Positions 10,607 through 21,575 of a stretch of DNA of 64,000 nt are shown here, piece after piece. Origin of the DNA: Adiantum capillus-veneris. Taxonomy: Eukaryota; Streptophyta; Polypodiopsida; Polypodiales; Pteridaceae. Every line of letters starts with the position of its first letter. Position 1 is the stretch's first letter. The translations under genes were made by a program, and so were the position numbers. Below the pieces are notes generated by a model. It ran no database searches. It was given only the letters and a program-made list of their open reading frames with translations, and was not told the DNA's origin. The DNA is taken from the NCBI GenBank assembly GCA_014529385.2, contig CM043971.1, positions 56,369,209-56,433,208 of the forward strand, read 5' to 3'.

Positions 10607-11447
10607 TTATCTTACTTTTTCCTTTGCCAGAAATATCTTTTTGCATGTTTTTTCCTCTCTTAGGAAACTACGAGAATTCTTTTTGTAATGGCCCTTTTTG
10701 TGGCAATGGTAACACTCGACATTTTTGGCACTGCGTTTTCTACTAGAGTTCTTGTTTTTGCTTGGACTACGAGGTTTTTTCTCTCTAATTTTGCTTTTGT
10801 TCTTGTTCTTGTCACGGCCCATTTGCTTCATTGAATTGCTAGCCATATATGCATCTCAGATTTACGTTGAATCTCTTTAGTGAGAAACACATTTGTGACA
10901 TCATTGAATACTAACTCTCCATTCAGAGGCTGAATTGCTAATGGCTATGCAAAATATATCCCATGAACTGGGTAAAGAGCATAATAGGAATATAGACTTG
11001 AGTTTGTCTCGTCAAACTCACAAAAGCCCTGAGATGTCAACTGGCTGAACAAGGAGTTGAACTCATTTAAGTGTCCAAAAACAATGCTACCTTCTTTCAT
11101 GCTCAGGTTCAAAAGCTTTTTCATGAGAAAAACTTTGATGGATGCACTTTTGCTTTTCCATGCTAAACATAAGCTATCCCATAGATCCTTGGCTATCGTC
11201 TTCCCTATGATAGTGAAGAACAATGACTCGGCTAGATGTAGATGTATTGTAGCCATGGCTTTTGCATCCAAAAGCACCCACTGAGAGCCTACATATAGCT
11301 ATAGCCATCACCCTTTGCACGCTCCTCCAATGGTTGTGATAGACCTTTGTTAGTCAAAACATCCTTCATGCGCTCTTTCCACCTGGTGAAGTTGCTGCCA
11401 TCAAACTTGCGGATGAAATACTCCTCCTTTTCTAAAGAAGAAGCCAT
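10607..11447 (-). pseudogene. Copia-B gag
   Basis: The start ATG is at 11,447 (MASSLEKEEYFIRKFDGSNF, KERMKDVLTNKGL). The frame breaks near 11,280 and resumes as the UBN2 region in 11,277-10,945 (AKDLWDSLCLAW, KVFLMKKLLNLSMKEG, HLNEFNSLFSQLTSQG). A further frame (10,846-10,607) has the basic linker and zinc knuckle CYHCHKKGHYKKNS, in which the last zinc-binding Cys has become Ser. At least three lesions separate the parts. Confidence 0.88.
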
Positions 11448-12601
11448 GGCTGAGAAGATGGTTTGAGAGGTGCGAAACTATGGTGAGAAGCTGCAAGAAT
11501 TTGGACAAATTAATCTTTGTATCGGGAGCAAAATCTCAACCAAAATAGGCTCAAAATTGTCAAATAAAAGTCACGACTCGCAGGAACAAAATCTGACAGA
11601 GTCTCTTTTGTATGAGGAGTCAAAACTCAACTCAAAAAACACATAGAATGTGCCAACTGCACTAACTGGGCATCAAAAAACTGACACTCACTGCCAATAG
11701 ACTGCCATACACGGTGTCAAAAGCATGAAATTGGATTAGATACATATCATATGGCGAGGGTAACGTAATGGGGAACAACTACCTGTATTATTGAAGGTAT
11801 CAACATTTGAGCTTATCCCAGCTCAAAGAAAACCTCACGTTGGTCCCTCCAATAGGCCGTGTAGACTCAAATACACTAGCCACACTCTCAGAAAGGATCT
11901 TTCGGAACCAAGTATGAGAAACGGCCGGGAAAAACGTCCAAGACTAGCCAAATATGGCTCTACAAAAAATCGCATAGGTAGTATCTGCAACATGCATACA
12001 TAGAATTTGCAAATGACAAAATCCTTGTTGGGGTCAGGCTCTCAAAAGAGCAAACAACATAAAACTATAACCAATGTAAAGACATCACCTATATGGCCGT
12101 AGCCCAAGTCTATGCCTCATCTCAAAAATGCCCATTAGTCGGGTCTCCAATGCGTACATGACTTGCAATGTCAATGCTCACAACTTTGCCTCCGAGCAGT
12201 CTGCTCGAAAAAAGCATCTCTCAAGAGACCGCAATAAAAAGGGATGGGAGTGTGCTCTCTCTATGTTGGCCAGATGAAAGTACACTAGACGAATAGCTGC
12301 CAAAATGTCGAAGTTGGTGCCAGGTGTCGTTTCTCTATGGTAGAGGCACCTCACCTGTGTAGGCCATGAGCGATGGCGTTCATGGGAAAGTGGTTTTCCA
12401 CGAAAAAAACCTACGTCAAGGTCGGATGTTGTGATTCCACTGTGTAATGCGAGGTGTCGAGAAGAACGCTGATGTTGATGTCGAAAACTAAGATTGAGAT
12501 GATGTCGGTGCCAAAAAATGAGATCGATGACTGAGGGCCGAGAGCAAGTAGGCTCGATGCCAAGAAATTGAGTCGGTGCAAAGAAGCCAAAATGTCACTT
12601 C

Positions 12602-12635
<34 letters not shown>

Positions 12636-13094
12636 AGGTATGTGTGAACGTGGGCCGGATCAATGATAGGGTATGAGAGGTTGTGGTGCACCCACCCTTA
12701 AGTTCATTTTATTAAAAAAACTCTTTGTGATGATGTCTGTAGCAGAGAGAGTGGGTGTGTGTGTGTGTGTGTGTGTGTGTGACAATACACACATTCTCAA
12801 GCTCCTGCTCGCTCACGAGCTGTTCACACACCTGCTTCGTGCCCGATTGCTTCAAACTCTAAAACTACTCAATCACACACATTCTGATCTCAAGCTGCTC
12901 ACGCTGCCCCTTGCACACATCTCAAGCTTTTGATTTTTTGCTCACTCACTTCTACCTGCACTGCAAAACCCAAAGCTTGCTCGCTTTTCAAGCTCACCAA
13001 TCAATTAATGCAAAAAAGGGGCTCAATTGCTTGCTTTGTGAGCTTTTCCGAGCTGTTGATTTGACTGAGGCTTGATTGGCCAACTTCAACGATG

Positions 13095-13175
<81 letters not shown>

Positions 13176-13771
13176 TTTAACACACACACTCCCCTTTGCT
13201 CTTCTGTCAGTGGCCGATTTTAGCCTGCAAATTTCCCCAATGTCACAATCTTGACACAAGCTTCACTCACTTCTACCTGCACTGCAAAACCCAAAGCTTG
13301 CTCGCTTTTCAAGCTCACCAATCAATTAATGCAAAAAGGGGCTCAATTGCTTGCTTTGTGAGCTTTTCCGAGCCGTTGATTTGACTGAGGCTTGATTGGC
13401 CAACTTCAACGATGTCGTGTGTGTGTGTGTGTGTGTGTGTGTTTAACACACACACTCCCCTTTGCTCTTCTGTCAGTGGCCGATTTTAGCCTACAAATTT
13501 CCCCAATGTCACAAGCTTGACACAAGCCTTCTGCTCGTTACAAGGCTTTGACTCATTGACTACCCCCCATTTGATTACCTATGAGCTCAACCTTGCGAGC
13601 TTGATTGATCGTGCAAGCCCTCAAGCTCTCGGTATTTTGTTTGTGACCTGCTCTCGATTACGTGCTTGCCGAGATCTACCTCCATTGCACTCGATTGCTT
13701 CAAGCTCTTAAGCTTCCATCCCCCAGTTGGGAGGGCTACACATGCAGTGGGTAGATTGGGAAATCGAGTGC
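11448..13771 (-). other. Copia-B 5' leader, 2.3 kb, non-coding
   Basis: Between the gag ATG and the primer site lies 2.3 kb with no domain. The part near gag (11,460-12,250) aligns by eye with the leaders of Copia-C (16,250-16,760 plus 18,380-18,760) and, more weakly, Copia-D (32,930-33,380). It includes a shared block of the form (C/T)(A/G)G(C/A/T)AGAGTCTC(T/C)TTTGTA. The distal part holds GT and CT microsatellites and a tandem duplication. Confidence 0.65.
12943..13525. repeat. Tandem duplication with a GT microsatellite of different length in each copy
   Basis: The block starting TCACTCACTTCTACCTGCAC occurs at 12,943 and again at 13,264. Each copy continues through AATCAATTAATGCAAAAA..., then a (GT)n tract and CTTTGCTCTTCTGTCAGTGG. 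The GT tract is about 76 bases in copy 1 (13,096-13,171) and about 26 in copy 2 (13,416-13,441); flanks are otherwise almost identical. Confidence 0.93.
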
Positions 13772-13783
13772 GCTTTGATACCA
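13772..13783 (-). promoter_or_regulatory. Copia-B primer binding site
   Basis: The minus strand reads TGGTATCAAAGC, one mismatch from the plant tRNA-iMet primer consensus, two bases from the LTR. Confidence 0.85.
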
Positions 13784-13785
13784 GT

Positions 13786-14017
13786 TGTAGAGTGCATGTG
13801 TGTGCGGATGCGTGTGTGTACGTGCATAGGTGCGCTAGCAAGGGAGAGTGTGTGAGGGGGAATTGGGGAAGAAGGAGAAGCACATATAACAATTGCTTGG
13901 GTTAGTGGAGTAGAAAGTGAGAGTGCTAGTCAACTCTTACCTTCTCTCCCTATATTTCATTATAGAGAAAATGAAGTTAGGGGTGGTTCCAATGGCCACC
14001 TGGCCTACACCACAATA
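13786..14017 (-). repeat. Copia-B 5' LTR
   Basis: It is bounded by the primer site on one side and by the terminus shared with the 3' LTR (TGGCCACCTGGCCTACACC, 14,000) on the other. It is about 232 bp long. The plus strand begins TGTAGAGTGCATG and is GT-rich. Confidence 0.7.
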
Positions 14018-14202
14018 ACCTAGCAGAAAAGAATCTTGCAAGTTAATTTGGTTGTATTTAAAATATGGTACTTTGGTAATTGCCATTGGGGCAACGTTCA
14101 TTAAGTTGAATGATTTTGGTGTCCAAGGAGCCGATGCCAAGGGTATAGCCTACACTATCTTAGAGAAATCAATGATGCAAACTCTTTTGTGGTTTTATTA
14201 GA

Positions 14203-14336
14203 GATCTTGAACCAAAGCTTAAAAAGTAGGTCAAGGCACAAAATCCCAAGACTTTACAAGATGTCATAGTTCAAGCACACATTCATAGTAATCCCAATAT
14301 TGATAAGTTTTTTAGTCCATCATTACATAAATTATA
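14203..14336 (+). pseudogene. Short retrotransposon gag-like scrap
   Basis: The plus-strand frame reads DLEPKLKK, stop, VKAQNPKTLQDVIVQAHIHS, a pattern seen in Ty3/gypsy gag proteins just before the zinc knuckle. It is only about 45 codons with one in-frame TAG and no recognisable continuation. It could be a remnant of the locus into which Copia-B and the plus-strand LTR inserted. Confidence 0.35.
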
Positions 14337-14523
14337 AAGCACCATGCATAATAACAATGATTGGACTATGTGCCTCACCTCATGCTAGTAATAAGATAAA
14401 ATCTTGATCTGCCAATATAAGTGAGCAGTCTAAGAGATCCACATGACATCGACGACAAGATTTTGATAGACAATAAATAAAACATCAATTTCAATTGTTT
14501 ATTGAATACTCATACTAAAAGGG

Positions 14524-14999
14524 TGTTAAGGTTGTGGGTTTTGTAGTAGCTCCTTTGTGAAACCCCTCTCCATGTGTTAAGATACATGTGTGTGATGTGT
14601 TGCCTACCATGTTTCAACCTATATGTGAAGCCATGTGCTAGCCAAGTCATCCACTATGTGTCAATTCTGTGTGGCCTTTGCAGCTCTATTTAAGAGCACT
14701 CTTTGTACAAACTTTCTATATGAATCAAGTATTTATTTTTGCATCAAGTATGTGTGTGTGATGTGTTGCCTACCATGTCTCAACCTATATGTGAAGCCAT
14801 GTGCTAGCCAAGTCATCCACTATGTGTCAATTGTGTGTGGCCTTTGTAGCTCTAGTTATGAGCATTATTTGTACAATTCTATCTTAATCAAGTATTTATT
14901 TTTGCATCTACATCTGTTTATCGTTCTTCAGTTGTGTTGATAGTTAATTCATATTTGAATTATGAATGGCTCCTATCTTTATGTTCCTAAAACCTTACA
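14524..14999 (+). repeat. Plus-strand copia LTR with internal duplication
   Basis: It starts TGTTAAGG and ends CCTTACA, giving complementary termini, and is followed by a primer site. It contains a 164-bp tandem duplication: GTGTGATGTGTTGCCTACC at about 14,590 and again at about 14,754, with TATGTGAAGCCATGTGCTAG in both. A TATTTAAGAGCA motif in the first copy could be TATA-like. The element body is missing: minus-strand Copia-C sequence follows directly. Confidence 0.65.
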
Positions 15000-15001
15000 T
15001 T

Positions 15002-15013
15002 TAGTATCAAAGA
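15002..15013 (+). promoter_or_regulatory. Degenerate primer binding site of the plus-strand LTR
   Basis: The sequence TAGTATCAAAGA matches the tRNA-iMet primer consensus TGGTATCAGAGC with a few changes and sits two to three bases after the LTR terminus. Confidence 0.6.
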
Positions 15014-15019
15014 GAGATG

Positions 15020-16247
15020 CCAAACACTATAGTGTATCCAAGATCATGTTGTCCTACTAAAACCAAGCTATTAGTTAGCTTTGGCACATGTCTAACACCT
15101 CGAATCATGAACTTACTACCATTGTGCATACGCAACTTCACATCTCCAATTCCACATATCTCAAGCTGATGATAATCACCAAGCTTAATTAAACCATGTG
15201 TAGAAGCAAAACTGGAGAGCCACTCCTTGTGAGGAGTAACATGAAAATTGGCACTTGAGCCAATAATCCAATTCTACCCATAGCATTTTTCAAGAGATAA
15301 CAATGCCTTTGGACTCAAATCAAAAGTGAAGACTAATATATATGATGGTTGCGGCATATCAGAAACAACATCAACATGTGGAGACTCAACAACATTGAGC
15401 TCCTGTATCTTCACATTGAGCTTAAGAGGTGCAAAACTTATGACAATGGATTTAGCCTCTGCTCTTTGCAAAAAATGGCAATATTTTTCATGGGTCCTTT
15501 CTTATGGCAATGGTAGCATTCAATGTTCCTTGTGTTACTTCCATGGCTCTTGCTATGTGCATTCTTGCAATCTTGAGAATGACCGCAACTATGACTACAA
15601 CCTCTCTATCTTTGATAGTTCCTCTGGCTACTTTCACTTGCCGTATACCCATCACTATGCCCACTAGTGTCACGAGGTTGAAATCAAATCTCTTCTATAA
15701 GAAAAGCACTAGTAGAATTAGTGAAAACAAGCTTCCCTTTAGGGATGCAGGTCATTATGGTAGTGTTAAATGTATCCCATGATGCATGCAAACAACATAG
15801 CAAGAAAATGGCTTTCATTTCACAATCAAAACTAAGCTTCTTTGATGTCAAATGAGTAAACACATTGGTAAACTCGTTCAAGTGTGAGACACAACTACCC
15901 TCTTTCATGTTGAGATGCATAAGATTCTTCATTAGAAACATTTTCTTCAATGCACTCTTACCATCCCATGCCAAGCATAAATACTCCCACAGTTATTTAT
16001 CATAGGCCTTGTCCATATTTGTGAAAAATATAGACTCACCAAAATGCAACCTAATAGTTTCCATTGGCATGACCATCAAGCTCTTCCCACTGATCATCAG
16101 TGTACAAACCCTCTTTGCGCTCTTTCAACCAGGAACTATGAGTCTTTTGTTTATTAGGACATCAAGCATTTTCTACTTCCATATGGTTAATTTTGTTCCA
16201 TCAAACTTCTTAATGTAGTTATCTTCTTTCTCAGAAGATCCATCCAT
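15020..16247 (-). pseudogene. Copia-C gag and protease, heavily decayed
   Basis: The start ATG at 16,247 begins MDGSSEKEDNYIKKFDGT, close to Copia-B gag. An in-frame TAG follows within 25 codons. The UBN2 core is in 15,974-15,684 (KKMFLMKNLMHLNMKEGS, HLNEFTNVFTHLTSKKL). A zinc-knuckle remnant (ECYHCHKKG) lies near 15,500. The protease site, expected WILDSGASFHVTP, reads WIIGSSANFHVTP with the catalytic Asp codon changed to GGC at 15,259-15,261. The element is cut off after the pre-integrase start by the plus-strand LTR. Confidence 0.85.
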
Positions 16248-16831
16248 GCTTACAAGAGCTAACTACAAGAGAGTAATGCTAAGAACTTATAGCAAAATTT
16301 TTGCAAAGGAGAGATCAAAATCTCAACTAGAAACTCAACAAAATCACCATAAGGTCAATGCAAAAGAGTGCTACGGGCAAATTAGGGGACTTGCAAGGGA
16401 AAACTCTGGTAGAGTCTCCTTTGTACACAAAGATAAAAATCTCAAGTAACACTGAGCAAAAAATATTTCATAAATTAAAAAATAATGTTGATTGGATATA
16501 AACTGACATATACTACTCAAAGAAAATGTCAAAAGACTACCAACTTGATGGCAAGGCACCTATACCTAGCAATACATGTCCTATGGTGAGGCCACAAATG
16601 GGGAACTCCAAAAAATTTGTCCACCTCACAGATATAAACTAACATATACTACTCAAAGAAATTGTCAAAAGGCTACCAACTTGATGGCAAAGCACCTATA
16701 CCTAGCAATACATGTCCTATGGTGAGGCCACAAATGGGGAACTCTAGCAACCTAATCCACCTCACACTGTGTCATAATAATCAATATCTAATTCTCCTAA
16801 ATGATTTTCTCATATTAAACTGATCATTTAA
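16248..16831 (-). other. Copia-C leader, proximal part
   Basis: It is non-coding and resembles the Copia-B leader, including the TAGAGTCTCCTTTGTA block at about 16,411. It continues at 18,335-18,760 on the other side of an inserted LTR. Confidence 0.6.
16495..16765. repeat. 136-bp tandem duplication in the Copia-C leader
   Basis: GATATAAACT begins copy 1 at 16,495 and copy 2 at 16,631. Both contain CAATACATGTCCTATGGTGA and end near CCACCTCACA. Only a few substitutions separate them. Confidence 0.92.
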
Positions 16832-18334
16832 TGTGGGGAAGTGCCAAGGGAGAAAAAGCTAGAATATTGGTTAAGCTAGCAGACCGGCCACAGTAGGGAT
16901 CCAAAGGAGGGAAAATAGGGATCCAAAGGGGGGGCCATCTGCAAAAGAGCCATGTGAAACAATGGGCCAAAAAGACCCTAAGGTTCAGCCCATTAAGACT
17001 TCCAAAATGCTAAGGTTCCAAAATTCAAAGGTTGTGTCCAAAGGTCAACCCTAGGGAAAATTGGATGCTTAGTGTGTGCCCTAAAAGTCTTTTCACATCC
17101 CTACATGGGAGGGGGCGAGCCCCAAAGGTAGGAGATGAGAGAGAAAGCCACACACACACACACACACAGGCTCCCTTTACACAAAGGGAATGAGGGACAC
17201 ATGTCAGCTCCCTAGGCCAGATGCCCACAAGGTGTGCCCAATTCCTATTGGAAGACCCTTGAAGTGGACCAATGAGAATTAAGCTAGAGTAAATCTAGTT
17301 TAATTAATTTAAAAACATTTAATAAAAGAAACCAATGAGAATTAAGTCTCCTAGAAGACTATTGGGCAGTCTCCCAAGGGGTCCAATGAGCATTCAGGAG
17401 CCCCATGGCTTGCCTGATTCCTATTGGCCAGGAGGCAAAGGGGTCCAATGAGAGTTTAGTTTAATTATTTAATTACCTAAAGCTCTCACAAAAGGGGAAA
17501 GGGGGACACATGTCAGAAGGCTATCACTTATGCTGCTTAATTCCTATTGGCTTGACCTGGGGAGGTCCAATGAGGCAAAAGCCAGACCTAATTAGCAGCT
17601 AGGGCTCGCCCAAGAGAGAGGGGGGGCTGATTTTTGCTTGGCATTGACACACACACTCTCACACTTGACCATGTGTGAAGGGAAAATACTCTATCTCCTC
17701 CCAAGCTTTAATGGAGAGCTCATCACCTACTCCAAGCTTGTGAGATAGAAGCCTACATCAACACTCTCTTGGCATGTGGATGCAAATCCAACCAAGAGCC
17801 AAGCTTCAATGCATGCTCATCTTCTCTACCAAGCTAATTACTAAGCTAAGCTATGCTAATATGAGTGATTATGTGAGGAGATGTACATCTTTCTCGTAAG
17901 ATACTTCTTTTTCTTCTCAATCTACTCTCATACCCTGCTAGCTCTCACCATCTTCGAAGGTGTGTGAGGTCTTGGGTCTGAGAACGGGGATAATTCAAGT
18001 TGTGTTTGATTAAGTGTTTTGCTTGGTGTATGAAGCTTCCATCTTCATTGCACTAGCTAGTCTTGAAGGAACACAAAGAATTGTATTGTACAATGTCTCT
18101 CTTGAAGGGAGAAACCATAATACAAAGCCTTTTGGAGGGGGGACCGGCTCCATGCAAATCCGGTCCTCAACTGTTGTCAATAGCTTAATTTCTCTCTCTT
18201 TTGAAAGTATTGTCGATGCTATTTAACTAGGTGTTATGATTTTTGTTGCTCTCTCCACCCAAGCACTCTTGTAATTCTCATTAGGAATCTATTCTAATGA
18301 AATGCCCACTATGTTCATGCTAATTTCCGCTACA
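16832..18334. mobile_element. Probable solo LTR (~1.5 kb) inside the Copia-C leader
   Basis: The segment interrupts an alignment between the Copia-B and Copia-C leaders, starts TGTGGGGAAG and ends in a polyadenylation-like tail, TTCATGCTAATTTCCGCTACA, typical of plant gypsy LTR ends. There is no coding domain. Flanks TTTAA and CATAA are at best a mutated duplication, so the exact ends are uncertain. It contains an array of ATTCCTATTGG / CCAATGAG pairs between 17,230 and 17,575. Confidence 0.5.
17230..17575. promoter_or_regulatory. Array of paired CCAAT-box motifs
   Basis: ATTCCTATTGG is followed 20-30 bases later by (A/T)CCAATGAG at about 17,239/17,264, 17,421/17,444 and 17,541/17,568, with further CCAATGAG copies at about 17,328 and 17,384. 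CCAAT/ATTGG is the NF-Y recognition core. Position inside a presumed LTR suggests an old promoter or enhancer module, but no binding is shown here. Confidence 0.45.
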
Positions 18335-18790
18335 CATAAGATTATAGGCCATTAAATGTTACACACTGGGTCACCTCACCCGGACCCTAGTGCTCGGCTT
18401 CAAAAAATCTCATGTAATGACCCTCACAAAAGGTTATGCAAACTCAACTAACCACACGCTTAGAAAGGCTCTTTCGAAAAGAGTCTAAAAAATGGTTGAA
18501 ACTATCAAAACAAGCCAAAATCAGCTCCACAACAAGGTACAATGGCAATATACGCAAAAGAGTGTACATCTAAAACATGTAATTGTCTTTGCAAAACCAT
18601 AGGACATACAACAATGAGATGTAAACAAAATCTAGCCTCAAGTGACCTCCTTGTGGGGAGTAAAACACTCTCAATAGAGCACAAACACTCTCAAGTGCTA
18701 GTCACACATAAACCATAGTCATCCAAACTCCAACTAGAACTATACTAGATGTCACTAACAAAGATACTTGCATATCTGCTATGTCAAGAG
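18335..18790 (-). other. Copia-C leader, distal part
   Basis: It aligns by eye with 11,830-12,250 of the Copia-B leader: AACTCAACTAACCACACGCT...AGAAAGGCTCTTTCG here against the equivalent TAGCCACACTCTCAGAAAGG block there. It shows that the 16,832-18,334 segment is an insertion. No primer site is seen beyond it. Confidence 0.55.
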
Positions 18791-18829
18791 AACCTATGAC
18801 TATCCCTATGTACGTATCAGTTTTTACTT

Positions 18830-19210
18830 AAATAATAAGACATAAATAAACTTTAACATTCAAAGGACATCTAGCTTTACAGAAAAGGCAATGATTAGTA
18901 CAAAAACAACTCAGTCTTAGAATTATCTTTGTACATGGTGTATGAGAATGAAGTCTCATTCTAGTATACAATGATAATGACTCATCAAAGAAGTACTTCC
19001 CAAGTAGTAGGAGCAAATGTAATCATGGACAGACATTTTCTTTAAGCCAAAAAAATTCCAAGAAAGGATAGAGTTCTCACCTGCATCTATCCAAACAAGA
19101 CAACAAATACATTAGCCTTGGATGTGTTTTACATGTGTCAATGGACTATATCAGTTGTTATCCATGTCCAACTTACATATTTTTTTAACTTAAAACTACT
19201 GTCCAAAGTG
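18830..19210 (-). repeat. Element X 5' exon-like repeat, copy D
   Basis: It is closely related to 63,650-64,000 and 52,370-52,760. On the minus strand it reads toward ATGGACATGGATAACAACTG-type sequence and ends TAGATGCAG at 19,081, followed by a GTGAGAAC splice-donor match at 19,080-19,073. No downstream Element X coding sequence follows; Copia-C leader begins instead, so this is an isolated fragment. Confidence 0.6.
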
Positions 19211-20927
19211 TTCATGTATTCCAGTTCTTTGGTTTTTTTTGTAAAAAAGGTTTATTATCCCAAAGATTTGTAAAAGTACTTATAAGTATGGTTTCTTTAC
19301 ATCCCCATTTTTAATTAGACCTTTGATAGATATTAGCATACATATCATTCTGATCAGAAGGCCGCCACCCCTTCTGATCCAAGTTTCTTAATCTCCATAT
19401 TATCTTATTAGTCTTTCAATATCAGAATTACTTTGCCAGATTTTCAAAGCTCCAACTCCTCTAGTTTTTTTAAGTACCATGAAGCCATAAAGTATCCATA
19501 TCAATGGCTTCAAATATCTCTCAACAAAAAAAATTTGTATTGATTTAAAGGTATCAAACTCGGCTATGTTATCAAGCGAAACTAAATTTCACATGCCCAC
19601 TTGGGCTTAAGGAATCCATCATACCTCAGTTTGTATGCTAAATGAGAAGAAAACGTATTAAATCCAAACATCTTAGTTTCAACAAAGTTTTAAAAAATTG
19701 TCGTGCCTCAATGATCAGAGAACGAAGTTTCAATCAAAGCCCCCTTTTTTTTTGGGAAAAAACTGAAAAAAGCTCAACCATAGCGGCCTATTTTAAAAAA
19801 CACTATTGTAGAGATGCCATATACCGTTTGTAAGATGTAAATTCTCAGTTCAAGGTTCACTCAACCAGGAAAAAAACCTATGCCAGTGAAGTGAGAATCA
19901 TCACAAAGAGCTAACCAGATCCACCCCAAACCTACAAACATCATGGTCTGCAAAAATAGCAACGCCATGCGCTTACTATAACAGCTCATTTAGTCTTCAG
20001 AAAACTTATGCATGTGATGTGAGAACACATACCAAGTGCAAAAACCCAATCAACCACAAAATCCCACACCATAGTGAGTAGTAGCATCAAATAGTAGGGT
20101 AGGAACAAAATAGCCATACACCCAGTCTGCCAACGTAACCATTGCGCAAGGAACTACCCCTTGTGGTGTTGCATCTGTCATTACTCACTGATAGTCACTC
20201 CCTCCAAGTATCATAAAAAACATACATAACCCAGAGAAAGCAATCCAAAGATAGTGCTACTTGACTTTACGTAACCATCAACAATATCCAAACACTGTTA
20301 GATTCCTTTACGAGGTGATGACATATACATTCTCAGGCCAATCCATCCCCTTATTAAATCAAACGAAGGTATAATAAGCTTTTACCCAAAACCATCATAA
20401 CTTACTAATCATAGTACAAACTTCCTAGTATAGTTATCATGTTCGAGAGAGCCGGTTTAATAAGCATCAGTGCTACATGTATTATGTCAGAGGAAACAAA
20501 CACCATGCATAGAATAACACCATTAATCGCAATCATTCGATCGTGATCACTATTATGAACAGTATGCGTTTGAGGCAGGACACCCCACCCTTTTATGATG
20601 TTCCTAAGTCAAGCCAGGCAATAACCTCTTTACTTGTGAGGGCTTTTGTGAAGTAAACCAATCAACTAATTACCATATGCAGTGAAATGCTTATGCAAAG
20701 CTTACAGACCAAAAAACATAAATAGTCAAAGTAATCATACTACTTAAATCGTGAGCTTTGTAAAAAAACCTTTGCAATATGTAACCCAAATTCCATCAAA
20801 AGGTAAACACCGACCCAAACGGTAGTTCAACCACCTCCATGACTGCACAGTACGCGTCTATGCCCTCACTCCTCTCTTTCACAAACACATGCAAAGAGAA
20901 AGACACCATAGACTAAGTGAGGGGCCA
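19211..20927. other. AT-rich non-coding DNA, nothing recognised
   Basis: I see no domain-bearing frame, RNA gene or clear LTR in this 1.7 kb. A short near-duplicate (AAACCTATGCCAGTGAAGTG against AAACTTATGCATGTGATGTG, about 19,875 and 20,002) is present. Confidence 0.5.
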
Positions 20928-21251
20928 TGTTAACCCTCACGCACATTCCTATCACCTAAGACGGACGTCGTATTATTTATTTGGTAGAGTCAGGTACCGG
21001 GCTTGTCGGTCCAATAGGAAAAGGGTAAGAGTGATCATTGATGAGAGGCACACTCTAACTGGAACATTCAAGGGATTAGTTGGCTAAGCATAGGCGCCCA
21101 AGTGTGAATGGGGCGAGCTCATATAAAAGTAAACTAAACCTAAAATTCACTCATTCTCTCATTTGTGCAATTGAAGAGTGCTCTTACTCCATCTCCATCT
21201 CCATCTTCTTCTTCTTCACCTCCTTGTGTGTGTGTGTGTGTGTGTGTATGC

Positions 21252-21311
<60 letters not shown>

Positions 21312-21553
21312 TCGAGCATTGCGAGGACATCACGACGACGGCAGCGAAGCAGTTGAGCGCGGCGAAGCAGTTGAGATCCTTCTTCTTCGCGGCGAGGAAT
21401 CCTCCACGACAGCAAGCGTAGAGCGGTGAGTGACACACCATCTCCATCTTTGAGCTTACCAGTTTAGGCTAGTTGCGTGCTTGGAGCCATTTGTGGCTCA
21501 CACATAGTGTATCGGCAAGTTCCTTGCATTGACATGTGCGATAAACGCGCACA
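20928..21553 (+). repeat. Gypsy-F(plus) 5' LTR, 626 bp
   Basis: It starts TGTTAACCCTCACG and ends ATAAACGCGCACA. It is homologous, in the opposite orientation, to the LTR at 23,039-23,630; both share GGTACCGGGCTTGTCGG and TCCTCGAGCATTGCGAGGAC-like sequence. A GT tract and a 56-base GA tract (21,226-21,308) lie inside. The primer site follows four bases later. Confidence 0.88.
21226..21308. repeat. Compound (GT)n/(GA)n microsatellite in the LTR
   Basis: About 11 GT units are followed by GCGT and about 28 GA units. The corresponding site in the minus-strand LTR (23,275-23,330) has a shorter CT tract, so the array has changed length since the copies diverged. Confidence 0.92.
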
Positions 21554-21557
21554 TTTT

Positions 21558-21575
21558 TGGCGCCGTTGCCGGGGA
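21558..21575 (+). promoter_or_regulatory. Gypsy-F(plus) primer binding site
   Basis: TGGCGCCGTTGCCGGGGA is the primer site typical of plant Athila/Tat-type Ty3/gypsy elements (tRNA-Asp type). Confidence 0.9.

Larger units (their letters stand above)
7667..14017 (-). mobile_element. Copia-B: decayed, nearly full-length Ty1/copia retrotransposon
   Basis: In element orientation it runs from the 5' LTR (13,786-14,017), primer site, very long leader (11,448-13,771), gag, protease, integrase, reverse transcriptase and RNase H to a diverged 3' LTR ending at 7,895. All domains are in the canonical copia order (integrase before RT), but frames are broken many times. The two LTR outer ends share TGGCCACCTGGCCTACACC and are inverted-complement starts of the TGTTG type. 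The inner end of the 3' LTR is estimated from the length of the 5' copy. Confidence 0.8.

Noticed and set aside
13001-13254. His-Thr or Cys-Val repeat proteins over GT tracts
   Set aside because: These are microsatellite translations in the Copia-B leader.
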